This document shows positions 1 to 7,903 of a stretch of DNA of 64,000 nucleotides, one piece after another. Positions within the stretch are counted from its first letter, which is position 1. The number at the start of each line of letters is the position of its first letter. Source of the stretch: Streptomyces seoulensis (GTDB taxonomy: Bacteria > Actinomycetota > Actinomycetes > Streptomycetales > Streptomycetaceae); contig CP054936.1 of NCBI GenBank assembly GCA_013364255.1, positions 5,598,353 through 5,662,352 of the forward strand, read 5' to 3'. The notes beneath the pieces were generated by a model that made no database searches, was not told where the DNA came from, and saw only the letters and a program-made list of their open reading frames with translations. A program made the position numbers and the translations under genes.

Positions 1-291
1 TTGACCGAACTGTTGCCGGACCCGCTCGACCGCAAGACGGTCCTGGCCGGCGTACGGCAACGCGGCGAGGACTTCTACCTCGAACCCCTGCCCATTCCCG
101 ACTCCGTTCCCGAAATAGGCCGCGGATTCCTCCGGCTGTGCGCCGGATACGAATTCCCGGCGGCCGAGGCGGAGCGCCGCGGATGGCCCATCATCCGGCT
201 GGACCAAGGCCATTTCCACCCCCTGGTCGACCCGGAGGAGACCGCCCGCGCGCTCGTGGCGGTGGCCGCCCGCCTGGTGCCCGCCGCGTGA
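1..291 (+). CDS. Alpha/beta hydrolase, C-terminal fragment (cut by window edge)
   Basis: The frame is open from base 1 and ends in a TGA that overlaps the GTG start of the next gene (GTGA). The last 35 residues read GWPIIRLDQGHFHPLVDPEE and then a short amphipathic helix. This is typical of the end of alpha/beta-hydrolase thioesterases and esterases, where the His in GHFH would be the catalytic histidine before the final helix. The nucleophile elbow and acid residue would lie left of the window, so the TTG at base 1 is probably internal. Translational coupling to a condensation-domain gene suggests a type II thioesterase or product-release enzyme of the same biosynthetic cluster. That role is inference; the fold call rests only on the C-terminus. 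Confidence 0.5.
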   Translation: MTELLPDPLDRKTVLAGVRQRGEDFYLEPLPIPDSVPEIGRGFLRLCAGYEFPAAEAERRGWPIIRLDQGHFHPLVDPEETARALVAVAARLVPAA

Positions 292-1553
292 GCGACGCAT
301 TCCACGCACCGGTCTCCCGGCTCCAGCGGGACATGCTGGACTTCGCCCACGGACCCGGAGACGGCAGCGACATGCTGGTCATCCGGTGGGCGCACCGGCT
401 CCTCGGGCCGCTCGACCCGGCCGCGCTGCGCACCGCCCTGGCGGACGTCGTCCAGCGGCACACCGTGCTGCGCTCCGCCTTCCTGCCCGCCGACGGCGCC
501 GGCTACCGGGCCGAGGTCCACGCCCGTGTGCCCTCCCCCCTGACCGTCACCGACGTGCGCCGCCTTCCGCCGGACGCCCGGGAGGAGGCGTGGCGGCGCG
601 CCCTGCGCACCATCGCCCCGCTCAACCCGCGGACGCCGCCGCACCTGCGGGCGACCCTGCTGGTGGAGTCCGGCACGGAGGCGCGCCTGCTCCTGGAGGC
701 CTACCACCCCGCGTTCGACGGCTGGTCGCAGGCGGTGGTCGACCAGGAAATCGCCGTCGCCTACGCGGCCGCGTGCGCCGGGCGCCGGCCGAGCCCCTGG
801 GAGCCGGACGACTTCGGGACGGCGGCGGCCGCCGAAGCACGTCTGGCGGGGTCGGCCGAGCTGGCGCGGGCGGCCGGCCACTGGAGCACGGTGCTCCGGG
901 ACCTGCCGGAGGCCAACCGGCAGCCGCCCGTCGGCGACCTGACCGCGTCCGAGGCCCGGGTCGCGCTGGAGAAGCCGGACTTCCACCAGATCGTCCTGGC
1001 CGCGGCCAGGAACCGGGTGCGGCCCAGCACCGTCTGCCTCACGGCCTGGCTGCGGACCCTGTCCGACGCCGTCGGCAGCGCCGACGTCGCCGTGGCCATG
1101 CCCGTGGCGCTCCGCGACGACGAGGCGCTCGGCGACGCGGTGGGGCCCTACGTCAACCAGGTGCTGGTACGGGCCGTGCCGGGCGGGCCGGACGACGTGA
1201 AGGCCGTGCTGCGCCGGGTGGACTCCGCCTTCTGGACCAGCTGGCGGCACCGTGCGGTCCCGTACCAGACGGTGCTGGAGGCGCTCGGCTCCGACTTCCG
1301 CTACCGCTTCCGGTTCGGCTACCACGAGGGCGGCGGCGACGGTCCGTGGGACGCGACCGGGGTGAGCACGGTCCCCCTGGACGTGCCCGTCGACACCACC
1401 CTGCGCCGCGACGCCGCCCTGGAGCTCACGCACACCGCCGGCGCCGCGTCGGGCGTCGTACTGTGCCGTGACGGGGGCCTGCCGGGCTGGAGCGCCGGCC
1501 GGCTCGCCGCCGCCTTCACCGCCCATGTGTCCCGACTCACCGACCCCGCCTGA
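288..1553 (+). CDS. Stand-alone condensation-domain protein (NRPS C-domain family)
   Basis: About 421 residues from a GTG that overlaps the previous stop, in an alternating beta/alpha pattern typical of the chloramphenicol-acetyltransferase-like NRPS condensation fold. The active-site loop at residues 139-145 reads YHPAFDG where the family has HHxxxDG. The second, catalytic His and the structural Asp are kept; the first His is Tyr. No adenylation or carrier domain is attached, so it would work in trans, joining an acyl or peptidyl donor to an amine or alcohol. Such lone C-domains can make amide or ester bonds, or be inactive scaffolds. Coupling to the hydrolase upstream and the methyltransferase downstream places it in the biosynthetic operon. 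Family confident, substrate unknown. Confidence 0.75.
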   Translation: MSDAFHAPVSRLQRDMLDFAHGPGDGSDMLVIRWAHRLLGPLDPAALRTALADVVQRHTVLRSAFLPADGAGYRAEVHARVPSPLTVTDVRRLPPDAREEAWRRALRTIAPLNPRTPPHLRATLLVESGTEARLLLEAYHPAFDGWSQAVVDQEIAVAYAAACAGRRPSPWEPDDFGTAAAAEARLAGSAELARAAGHWSTVLRDLPEANRQPPVGDLTASEARVALEKPDFHQIVLAAARNRVRPSTVCLTAWLRTLSDAVGSADVAVAMPVALRDDEALGDAVGPYVNQVLVRAVPGGPDDVKAVLRRVDSAFWTSWRHRAVPYQTVLEALGSDFRYRFRFGYHEGGGDGPWDATGVSTVPLDVPVDTTLRRDAALELTHTAGAASGVVLCRDGGLPGWSAGRLAAAFTAHVSRLTDPA

Positions 1554-1594
1554 CCCACCCGTTCCGGCACCGACGTGCCGTGGAGGAGACCACG

Positions 1595-2395
1595 TTGACG
1601 ATCCATCACTCCGCCGAGGGCTACCGGTCCAACGCGGACATGTACGCCGCCGCGCGCCCCGGCTACCCCGCCGAGGCCGTGGGGACGTTCGCGGCCGAGG
1701 TGGGCGTCCGCCCCGGCCGCCGCGTCCTCGACCTCGGCGCCGGGACCGGGAAGTTCACCCGCCAGCTCGTCGAGCTGGGCGCCTCGGTGAGCGCCGTGGA
1801 GCCCGTCGAGGCCATGATCGAGCGGCTGCGGGAGACGGTGCCCGAGGCGGACGCGCACCTGGCCGCCGCCGAGTCGCTGCCGTTCGCCGCCGGGACCTTC
1901 GACGCCGCCGTGGCCGCCCAGGCCTGGCACTGGCTCGACGGCCCCGCCGTCCTGACCGAACTGGAGCGGGTGCTGACGGCGGACGGCGCGCTCGGCCTGA
2001 TCTGGAACGCGTACGACGTGGCGGTCCCGTGGGTGGAGAAGTACTACGGGATCAGGTACGCCCGCGCGTCGGCGGACACCCCGGACCACCGCTCCGGCGC
2101 CTGGCGCGGGGCCTTCGAGGACCGCGAGGGCTGGCTCCCGCTACAGGTGCACCGGCACACCAGCGTCCGCCCCATGTCGCCCGCCGGCCTGGAGGACCTC
2201 ATGCTGTCGTCCAGCGTGATGGGCGCGCTCTCCGAGGACCAGCGGCAGGAGGTGCGCGAGGAGGTGCGGGCCGTGCTGGCCGCCGATCCCGCCACCCGGG
2301 GCCGCGACAGCGTCGGGCTCCCCTACCTCACGGAGTGCTGGTGGACGCGGCGTCAGCCGGTTCGGCCGGGTTCGGCGGCGCCGGCGAGCGCATGA
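1595..2395 (+). CDS. Class I SAM-dependent methyltransferase
   Basis: About 266 residues. SAM motif I (LDLGAGTG) lies near residues 45-52, followed by an acidic strand end (VEPVEAM), then AAESLPFAAGTFDAAV and an aromatic stretch AQAWHWL typical of UbiE/Tam-like small-molecule methyltransferases. I chose the TTG at 1595 because a perfect GGAGGAG sits six bases upstream; a GTG at 1580 has none. It follows the condensation protein by 41 bases on the same strand. Its 3' end overlaps the convergent MFS gene by 68 bases, an unusually long tail-to-tail overlap. It probably methylates an N, O or C position on the cluster product; the substrate cannot be read from sequence. Confidence 0.8.
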   Translation: MTIHHSAEGYRSNADMYAAARPGYPAEAVGTFAAEVGVRPGRRVLDLGAGTGKFTRQLVELGASVSAVEPVEAMIERLRETVPEADAHLAAAESLPFAAGTFDAAVAAQAWHWLDGPAVLTELERVLTADGALGLIWNAYDVAVPWVEKYYGIRYARASADTPDHRSGAWRGAFEDREGWLPLQVHRHTSVRPMSPAGLEDLMLSSSVMGALSEDQRQEVREEVRAVLAADPATRGRDSVGLPYLTECWWTRRQPVRPGSAAPASA

Positions 2396-3590
2396 CGGAG
2401 CGGTGCAGCTGCCAGCCGGACGCGGACAGCACCCCGGCCAGGACGGCCCAGCCGGGCAGCCCCAGCGGGAAGATCACGGCGGTCAGCAGCAGCGGTCCGA
2501 CGATGTCCCGCGCGCCGTTGCCCAGGTTGAACACCGCGAGGTAGCGGGCCCGGTCCTCCTCGGGCGCGTAGGCGAAGGAGACGCCCCAGCTGCCGGCCGA
2601 CTGGTAGATCTCCGCGATGGTGATCAGCACGGTCACCGCGACCAGGATGACGATGGCCGCGGTGGCTCCCCGGCCCGCGGCGGCCGCGAAGCCGAGCGCG
2701 GCCCCGGCCAGCACCACGCCCGTGATCGCCATCGCCCGCGCCGACCCGGCCAGTTCGGCGGCGGCCCGGGACAGGGGGATCTGCAGGCCCACCACCATCA
2801 CGGTGTTCACGGCCATCAGCAGGCCGGTCCAGTAGTGCGGGATGTCGCTGTGCACGGCGATCCACAGCGGCAGGGCCGTCATCAGCATGGGCTTGTGCAT
2901 GCCGAGGACGCCGTTGAGCGCGGTGAGGCCGAGGAACCGCCGGTCGCTCAGGATGGACCGGTCGCGTACCGCCGCGGCCTCCTTGACCGGCTGCACCCGG
3001 CGGGCCTGCGCCACCCCGGTCACGCCGATCAGGATCGCGGCCGCGACGACGAAGGAGAGGCTGTCCCCCGCCACGGCGCCGATCAGCGGAGGGCGCCCGT
3101 CGAGCGCGAGCAGGCCGCCGCCGACGAGCGCCCCGACCGTGATGCCTATGTTCGCCATGGTCCGCGCCACGGCCATGAGCCGCACCCGGGCGTCCGGCGC
3201 CTGGCTCTCGGCGACCAGCGACTGGAGCAGCGGGCCGCACGGCCGGTCGGCCAGGGTGAGCAGGCACAGCCCGGTCATCAGCACGGGAAGGCTGTGCGCG
3301 ACCAGAAGGAGGAGGACGGCCACGGCCCGCCACAGGTACAGCCCGACCAGGATGCGGCGCAGCGGCCAGCGCTTGGTGAGACCGCTGACGGGCACGGACA
3401 CCAGCAGGCCGAGCAGGCTCGCCACCGTCTGGGCGAGCGCGTACTGGGTCGCCGACACGATGTGCGCGCTGGTGAAGTACACCGGCGCCACGGTCAGCAG
3501 CAGTCCGGTGCCGGTCCAGTCCAGCAGGAAGACCAGACCGACGGGGTGCGGCCGGCGGCCGGCCGGCAGAAGGCGGTGCAGGAACAACAT
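2328..3590 (-). CDS. Major facilitator superfamily transporter
   Basis: 420 residues with about 12 hydrophobic segments in two halves separated by a charged loop near VQPVKEAAAVRDRS. The loop after segment 2 (SGLTKRWPLRRILVG) matches the basic MFS motif A position. The ATG at 3590 is preceded by GTGAGG. Only 34 bases separate it from the divergent M20 peptidase start, so the two genes must share or interleave promoter elements. In this context it is most simply the exporter and self-resistance pump for the cluster product. It could instead import a precursor. The family call is firm, the direction of transport is inferred. Confidence 0.8.
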   Translation of the reverse strand: MLFLHRLLPAGRRPHPVGLVFLLDWTGTGLLLTVAPVYFTSAHIVSATQYALAQTVASLLGLLVSVPVSGLTKRWPLRRILVGLYLWRAVAVLLLLVAHSLPVLMTGLCLLTLADRPCGPLLQSLVAESQAPDARVRLMAVARTMANIGITVGALVGGGLLALDGRPPLIGAVAGDSLSFVVAAAILIGVTGVAQARRVQPVKEAAAVRDRSILSDRRFLGLTALNGVLGMHKPMLMTALPLWIAVHSDIPHYWTGLLMAVNTVMVVGLQIPLSRAAAELAGSARAMAITGVVLAGAALGFAAAAGRGATAAIVILVAVTVLITIAEIYQSAGSWGVSFAYAPEEDRARYLAVFNLGNGARDIVGPLLLTAVIFPLGLPGWAVLAGVLSASGWQLHRSVMRSPAPPNPAEPADAASTSTP

Positions 3591-3624
3591 GACCTCACAG
3601 AGAAGGGCAGGACACAGGGTGGGA

Positions 3625-4749
3625 ATGGTCGCGGACGTGGTCGCGCTGGGGCGAGCGTTCATCGAGGCGGACAGCCAGAATCCGCCCGGCGCCGAACGGG
3701 CGGTGCTGGAAACGGTGTTGGCGGCGGTCCGCCCGCTGGACCCGACCTCGGTCACCGTGCTGGAGCCGAGCCCGGACCGCGTCTCCGCGGTGCTCGTCCT
3801 CCCCGGCCCGGAAGCCGGACCGCTGCTCGCGGTCAACGCCCACCTGGACACGGCCGCCACCGCCGACCACCAGTGGCCGGCGGGCCGCGCGGACTGCCGG
3901 GTGGAGGGCGACTGGCTCATCGGCCGGGGAGCCTCCGACATGAAGGGCGGGCTGGCCTCCGTCGTCGCCGCCCTGCACACCGTCTACGCCGAGGGCGGCC
4001 CCGCCTGTCGCATCGCCCTGCACCTGGTGGCCGACGAGGAGCGGGGGAGCGTGTGGGGCGCCGCCCAGCTCGCCGACGCCGGACTGCTGGCGGCCGACGC
4101 CTGCCTCATCCCCGAGCCCACCGGCCTGGCCGTGAGCGTCGCCGAGCGCGGTGTGCTGTGGGCGCGACTGCGGGTGCGGGGCGAACAGACCGGCGGCGGA
4201 CGGCCGTTCAGCCCCTCCTCGGCCGTGCTCGCGGCGTCCCGGATCGCCACCGAGCTGCACGGCGCGAGCGTCACCACGGGTTCCCCCCGGCTGGACGCCG
4301 AGCCCTGCTCGGTGGGCGTGGTCCGGGCCGGCGACCGCCCCAACGCGGCTCCCACCGAGGCCGAGGTGCAGATCGACGTACGCCTGACCACCGTCGACGA
4401 CCCCTCGGCGGTGCTGGAGCGCGTCCACGCCCTGGCGCGGCGGGCGGCGCCCGAGAACGACTGCCGCCTGGAGGTGCTGAAGCTGGTCCCGGCCACCGGC
4501 GGCGGGGCCGACCACGCCTGGGGTCAGGAGGTGGCACGGTGCCTGCCCGACGGGGAGGCGCGCCTCGTCGGCAGCCCCGGCCCGTCGGACGCCCGCTACT
4601 ACCGGGCGCTCGGCATCCCCACCGTGCTGTGCGGTCCCGGCGATCCGGCGGTCGCCCACCGCCCCGGCGAGCGCGTCGCCGTCACCGCCCTGCACAGCGC
4701 GGCGCGCGCCTACGCCCACCTGTTCCGGACCTACGGCAGTCGCCGGTAG
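3625..4749 (+). CDS. M20 family metallopeptidase (ArgE/DapE/CPG2-like)
   Basis: 374 residues with the full M20 two-zinc set: H73xD75 (AHLDTA), bridging D105 (ASDMKGG), E138-E139 (ADEERGS), E164 (IPEPTG) and the final His345 (AHRPGE). These enzymes hydrolyse N-acyl amino acids, dipeptides or carbamoyl groups in the cytosol. The central dimerisation domain is present, but where most members have a conserved His near its start (GxxaHas), this one reads GEQTGGGRPFSPSS without it. An in-frame GTG at 3619 is an alternative start. It is divergent from the MFS gene, and its end overlaps the methyltransferase below by 19 bases. It may remove a protecting group or a leader fragment, or disarm the product. 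Confidence 0.8.
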   Translation: MVADVVALGRAFIEADSQNPPGAERAVLETVLAAVRPLDPTSVTVLEPSPDRVSAVLVLPGPEAGPLLAVNAHLDTAATADHQWPAGRADCRVEGDWLIGRGASDMKGGLASVVAALHTVYAEGGPACRIALHLVADEERGSVWGAAQLADAGLLAADACLIPEPTGLAVSVAERGVLWARLRVRGEQTGGGRPFSPSSAVLAASRIATELHGASVTTGSPRLDAEPCSVGVVRAGDRPNAAPTEAEVQIDVRLTTVDDPSAVLERVHALARRAAPENDCRLEVLKLVPATGGGADHAWGQEVARCLPDGEARLVGSPGPSDARYYRALGIPTVLCGPGDPAVAHRPGERVAVTALHSAARAYAHLFRTYGSRR

Positions 4750-5468
4750 ACGGAGACGTGCTTGGCGCTGTCCGGGGTGAACTCCGCGCCGTCCCAGTCG
4801 GCGTGCCGCGACTCCAGCGCCAGCCCGCTCTCCTCGGCGAGGAGGTCGAGCTGGTGCGGGGTCAGGTAGTGCACCTGGGTCGGCATGAGCTGCACCGGGG
4901 CGCCGTGCCGGAGCACCACGTCCTGGGAGTCCATCCGCTGCTCCCCGGCCACGTGCTGCGACACCTGGAGCACCACTTCGGTGGCCGTGAACGACTTGAT
5001 CCGCACCGGCGCGATCAGCTCGGGCCTCGGTACGAAGACCTCCACCACGAACGCCCCGCCGGGCTGGAGGAGGGCGCGGACGTTCTTCAGGCACGCGGCC
5101 TGCGCGGCACGGCCCGGCAGCATGAAGAAGGTGTTGAAGACCGTGTAGGCGACCCCGGCCTTCAGCTCCGGGGCGAGTTCCGGGGCGGTGGCGTCGCCGA
5201 GGACCGGCTGCACGGGCAGCCCGGCCGCCTTGCGGGCGAGCTGGTCGAGCATGGCGGCGGACGTGTCCACCCCCACCACCGGCACGCCGGAACGCGCCAG
5301 CGGGATCGCCACCCGTCCGGTGCCCACGCCCAGCTCGACCGCCGCGTGCGGGCCGGCCAGCCGGCGCAGCAGTTCGATCTGCGCCGGCCGCGGTGTGAAG
5401 TCGGCGAAGATCTCGTCGTACGAGGCGGCGAACCGTTCGCCGTAGGTGTCCGCGGCGTACTCGTCCAT
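4731..5468 (-). CDS. Class I SAM-dependent methyltransferase, last gene of the precursor operon
   Basis: 245 residues. Motif I reads ELGVGTG at residues 45-51, followed by the acidic end of strand 2 (VVGVDTSAAML) and LGDAT. This is the Methyltransf_25 type found in many natural-product clusters. The ATG at 5468 overlaps the stop of the TIM-barrel gene (TGATG), with AAGGAG upstream; a GTG one codon earlier would also fit. The residues ALLQPGGAFVVEVFVPRPE are the usual post-motif strand. Translational coupling to the PP-loop and TIM-barrel genes implies that it acts on the same intermediate, possibly on the peptide. It is not close to the other methyltransferase at 1595 beyond the common fold. 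Confidence 0.8.
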   Translation of the reverse strand: MDEYAADTYGERFAASYDEIFADFTPRPAQIELLRRLAGPHAAVELGVGTGRVAIPLARSGVPVVGVDTSAAMLDQLARKAAGLPVQPVLGDATAPELAPELKAGVAYTVFNTFFMLPGRAAQAACLKNVRALLQPGGAFVVEVFVPRPELIAPVRIKSFTATEVVLQVSQHVAGEQRMDSQDVVLRHGAPVQLMPTQVHYLTPHQLDLLAEESGLALESRHADWDGAEFTPDSAKHVSVYRRLP

Positions 5469-6289
5469 CACTCACTCTCCTTGCCCGCGGCTGCGGCGAA
5501 GGGGTGGATGCCGGTGCGTTCCATGCGCGCGAGCGCCTCCCGCACCGCCGGCAGCCCGCCGGTGTCCATTCCGATCATCACCGCGGCCCGCGGGGCGTGC
5601 TGTCGCACCGCCGCGGTGAAGGCCGGCCAGTCGATCACGCCGTCGCCGGGGGGCAGCGCGTCGTCGGCGTCGCCGAGGTTGTCGCTGAGGTGGATGTAGG
5701 CGAGCCGGTCGGCCAGGCCGCTCACCCAGTCGGCGAGCGGCGCGGCCGAGAAGACGTTGGCGTGGCCGGTGTCGAGGCAGGCCAGCAGCCGGGGGACCTG
5801 GTCGAGGACGGGCCGCATCAGACCGGGCCCGTCGTCCCACATGTTCTCCAGCACGATCCGCCCGTCGAAGGCGGCGCACATCCGCGACCAGAACGCCGCG
5901 CTCGTCTCCTGCCAGCGCAGCGTGTAGGCGGCGCGGGTCGTGCACGGCAGGTGGTTGGTGTGGAAGACGACCCGCTCGGCGCCGATCGCCTCGGCGATGC
6001 GCAGACTCTGCTCGATGCGTTGTTCCGAGGCCCGGCGAATGCTCTCGTCCGGGCTGTTCACGTACAGGTCGAGGAAGGGGCCGTGCTGCCACAACCGGCC
6101 CTGGTACGAGGCCAGTCGGCGGCTGAGCGTCTTGGCCTCGCCGGCGTCGAACCCGTCCAGGACCGCGGGGTCGGCCAGGTGGATCAGTTCGAGTTCGTAG
6201 CCGTGCTCGACGGCGAGGGCGACGGTCTCGTCGAAGTGCGGCTCCCGTGGCTGCACCACGACGGGAGCCCGCGCTCCCTCACCGCTCAC
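5468..6289 (-). CDS. TIM-barrel protein of the sugar phosphate isomerase/epimerase (AP endonuclease 2) superfamily
   Basis: 273 residues from a GTG overlapping the stop of the PP-loop gene (GTGA). It has the barrel signatures: E148 in LENMWDD, D173 and H176 in LDTGHAN, and H200 and D203 in IHLSDN. These are metal ligands of xylose-isomerase-like enzymes. The last expected ligand, a Glu on strand 8, is not evident: the strand reads VMIGMDTGG. Members include sugar isomerases, endonuclease IV, inosose dehydratases and, more distantly, the multi-iron MbnB/TglH enzymes that modify cysteine in RiPPs. Placement between a peptide gene, an ATP-using enzyme and a methyltransferase makes a sugar role less likely. 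Fold confident, reaction unknown. Confidence 0.65.
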   Translation of the reverse strand: MSGEGARAPVVVQPREPHFDETVALAVEHGYELELIHLADPAVLDGFDAGEAKTLSRRLASYQGRLWQHGPFLDLYVNSPDESIRRASEQRIEQSLRIAEAIGAERVVFHTNHLPCTTRAAYTLRWQETSAAFWSRMCAAFDGRIVLENMWDDGPGLMRPVLDQVPRLLACLDTGHANVFSAAPLADWVSGLADRLAYIHLSDNLGDADDALPPGDGVIDWPAFTAAVRQHAPRAAVMIGMDTGGLPAVREALARMERTGIHPFAAAAGKESE

Positions 6290-7530
6290 TGGGCCGCCCC
6301 GGACTTCGAACGGTGCCGGGCCAGGAAGTCCTGCCAGGACCGGTGCTGCTCGGGGGTGTAGGACCCCTTCACCACGTGGTCCTGGAGCTCGCTGTCGAAC
6401 TCGAACGGCTGCGGCACGAGGTCGGCCAGCGTGGAGAGCCCGTTCAGCAGGTCGACGTCGAAGCCGGGCGCCAGGTCGGCGAGGTAGTAGGACAGGTAGT
6501 AGAACACCGAGCGGCCCGGGCTGTAACTCGGGTTGCGGGCCTCGTAGTTCTCCAGCGAGAACGTCGGGTAGGCGCCGTCGCCGATCTTCTTGGGGACCTT
6601 GTACATGGGGTAGGCGAAGGTCACGTCGCCGATGGGCCGGTACGGGGAGGGCAGCGGCGCGAGGCCGCGGGCGATGCGGGACAGGCCCTCGGCGATGATG
6701 TCCTCGCGGTTGGCGCCGGTGGCGACGAACTTCATGCCCTGGCTGTGCGCGTGCCCGCCGAGCACCTTGCGCAGCAGCCACGTCCCCAGGAACTCCAGGT
6801 CGGCGTCCGGGTAGGTCTCGTGGAAGTCGGTCTTGAGGTCTTCGAGGGAGCTCACGCCGGCCAGTTCGGCGGCGCGCTCCCCTTCGATGATCTGGAGTTC
6901 GAGGCCGAGGGAGGTGCAGATCTGCCGGGCGTTGTCGACCTGGGTGTCCCAGTCGGGGATGCCCAGCATCATGGTGGGGACGACGCGGCCGCCCTCGCGG
7001 ATGCGCTCGGCCTGCATGAGGGCGGACAGCAGGACGTTGGAGTCGCCGCCTCCCGACGTCCCGAGCACCAGCTCGACGGGCCCCTCCGCCGGCCACTTCG
7101 ACAGCACGTCGTCGACGCTGCGCACGACGAAGTCGAAGCACTCCTCCGCCGACATCTGCGTCTGTACGCGCTTGAAGGCGCCGTCCTCGCCGCTCGGGAA
7201 GGTCCACTCCGTGCTGGGGCGCTCGATCTCCCGCACGAACTGGGCGTCCAGCCCGAGCAGTCCGGGGAGGTTGATGTTGCGGGTGACCCGGGCGTGGATC
7301 TCCCGGCCCTGCGCCGCGACGGTCGACAGGCGGGTGGTCGCCGGAACGAAGGTGACCCGCCGCGCGGAGGCGGCCTTCGCGACATCGGTGTGGTCCTCCA
7401 GGACGAAGGTCCACACGGACGACATCGGTATGGAGAACCGGTCGAGCACCGACTTGATGTCGTCGTCCGGCCGTCCCTCAAGGCGGTAAAGCCCGTGATT
7501 GGTCTCCAGGTGCACGTAAATTTTGACCAC
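6286..7530 (-). CDS. PP-loop ATP pyrophosphatase (asparagine-synthetase/AANH-like)
   Basis: About 414 residues. A PP-loop SGGGDS at residues 159-164, after a strand (VELVLGT), is the AMP-forming signature of asparagine synthetase, beta-lactam synthetase, TtcA/TilS and QueC. A second motif, FVATGANREDIIAEGL, resembles the ATGHNxDD segment of TtcA/TilS. The first 130 residues do not look like a glutaminase: there is no Cys2 and little Ntn pattern. It would activate a carboxylate, amide or base carbonyl as an adenylate for attack by N or S. The GTG at 7530 has only AAAAGG abutting it; a GTG at 7515 with AGGGTGG upstream is possible. It directly follows the 61-residue peptide gene and an intervening hairpin. 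Confidence 0.65.
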   Translation of the reverse strand: MVKIYVHLETNHGLYRLEGRPDDDIKSVLDRFSIPMSSVWTFVLEDHTDVAKAASARRVTFVPATTRLSTVAAQGREIHARVTRNINLPGLLGLDAQFVREIERPSTEWTFPSGEDGAFKRVQTQMSAEECFDFVVRSVDDVLSKWPAEGPVELVLGTSGGGDSNVLLSALMQAERIREGGRVVPTMMLGIPDWDTQVDNARQICTSLGLELQIIEGERAAELAGVSSLEDLKTDFHETYPDADLEFLGTWLLRKVLGGHAHSQGMKFVATGANREDIIAEGLSRIARGLAPLPSPYRPIGDVTFAYPMYKVPKKIGDGAYPTFSLENYEARNPSYSPGRSVFYYLSYYLADLAPGFDVDLLNGLSTLADLVPQPFEFDSELQDHVVKGSYTPEQHRSWQDFLARHRSKSGAAQ

Positions 7531-7591
7531 CCTTTTCGCTGTAAAACTTTCCGGGTTTTTCGTCGAGAACGCACAGGGAACGCAGAGGAGA

Positions 7592-7619
7592 CCGCCGGGG
7601 GAGAGTGCTCCCCCGGCGG
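7592..7619 (-). terminator. 12-bp GC-rich hairpin between peptide gene and PP-loop gene (candidate attenuator)
   Basis: Perfect 12-bp stem (7592-7603 with 7608-7619) and a four-base loop, 16 bases after the stop of the 61-residue peptide gene in the leftward direction. No U-run follows, so full termination is uncertain. A partial terminator just after a short peptide gene and before its partner enzymes is a common way to make more peptide than enzyme. Confidence 0.65.
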
Positions 7620-7634
7620 CGTTCAACGTGCGGA

Positions 7635-7820
7635 TCAGCCGGTGGCGATCACCGAGTGAGCGCAGCTGAGGTTCTCGACACCGCTGGTGGTCGCGAAAGG
7701 AGCGCGCTCCCCCAGGACCCCGTAGTCGAAAGCGTCGAGCGGACCGAACGACGGCTCGACGAACAGAGCCGGCGCGCCCGTGGCGACGGTCTTGACGACC
7801 GTCTGCTTGGTGCTCTCCAT
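7635..7820 (-). CDS. 61-residue peptide, candidate ribosomal precursor
   Basis: I do not recognise this peptide. The ATG at 7820 is preceded by a near-perfect AAGGAGG ribosome binding site, and its own promoter-like element lies upstream (7873-7902), which argues for a real, strongly translated gene. The sequence has a polar N-terminal segment (MESTKQTVVKTVATG), a middle rich in aromatic and acidic residues (FVEPSFGPLDAFDYGVLGE) and a C-terminal part rich in Ser/Thr with one Cys and one His (ATTSGVENLSCAHSVIATG). No membrane segment, zinc motif or carrier Ser motif is seen. Leader/core layout, small size and a modifying-enzyme operon behind a hairpin fit a RiPP precursor; an acidic carrier protein is the main alternative. 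Confidence 0.6.
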   Translation of the reverse strand: MESTKQTVVKTVATGAPALFVEPSFGPLDAFDYGVLGERAPFATTSGVENLSCAHSVIATG

Positions 7821-7872
7821 TACCCCTCCTTATTACTTCGGAACGGCGGCCCGAGTGGGCCATGCGCCGGTA

Positions 7873-7902
7873 ATTGGACGTCTTTTCCGGTCCGTATGTC
7901 AA
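7873..7902 (-). promoter_or_regulatory. Promoter of the peptide operon
   Basis: On the minus strand a perfect TTGACA (-35, 7902-7897) is separated by 18 bases from TCCAAT (-10, 7878-7873, four of six consensus bases). This gives a leader of about 45 bases before the peptide start. A perfect -35 is rare in this GC-rich background. Confidence 0.55.
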
Positions 7903-7903
7903 C

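Noticed and set aside
2403..5699. Very long rightward open frame (about 1,100 codons) across the MFS, M20 and methyltransferase genes
   Set aside because: Arg/Gly/Pro-rich shadow of high third-position GC; no domain, and real genes on both strands explain the sequence.
6286..7530. Beta-lactam or carbapenam synthetase
   Set aside because: The PP-loop matches, but the N-terminal part does not look like the vestigial glutaminase domain, and no clavulanate- or carbapenem-type partner genes are present.
6286..7820. Lasso peptide cluster (small peptide plus asparagine-synthetase-like enzyme)
   Set aside because: No leader-peptide recognition protein or transglutaminase-like protease is nearby. 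The enzyme is about 200 residues shorter than lasso cyclases, and the peptide has no clear Gly/Cys/Ser-1 core with an Asp or Glu at position 7-9.
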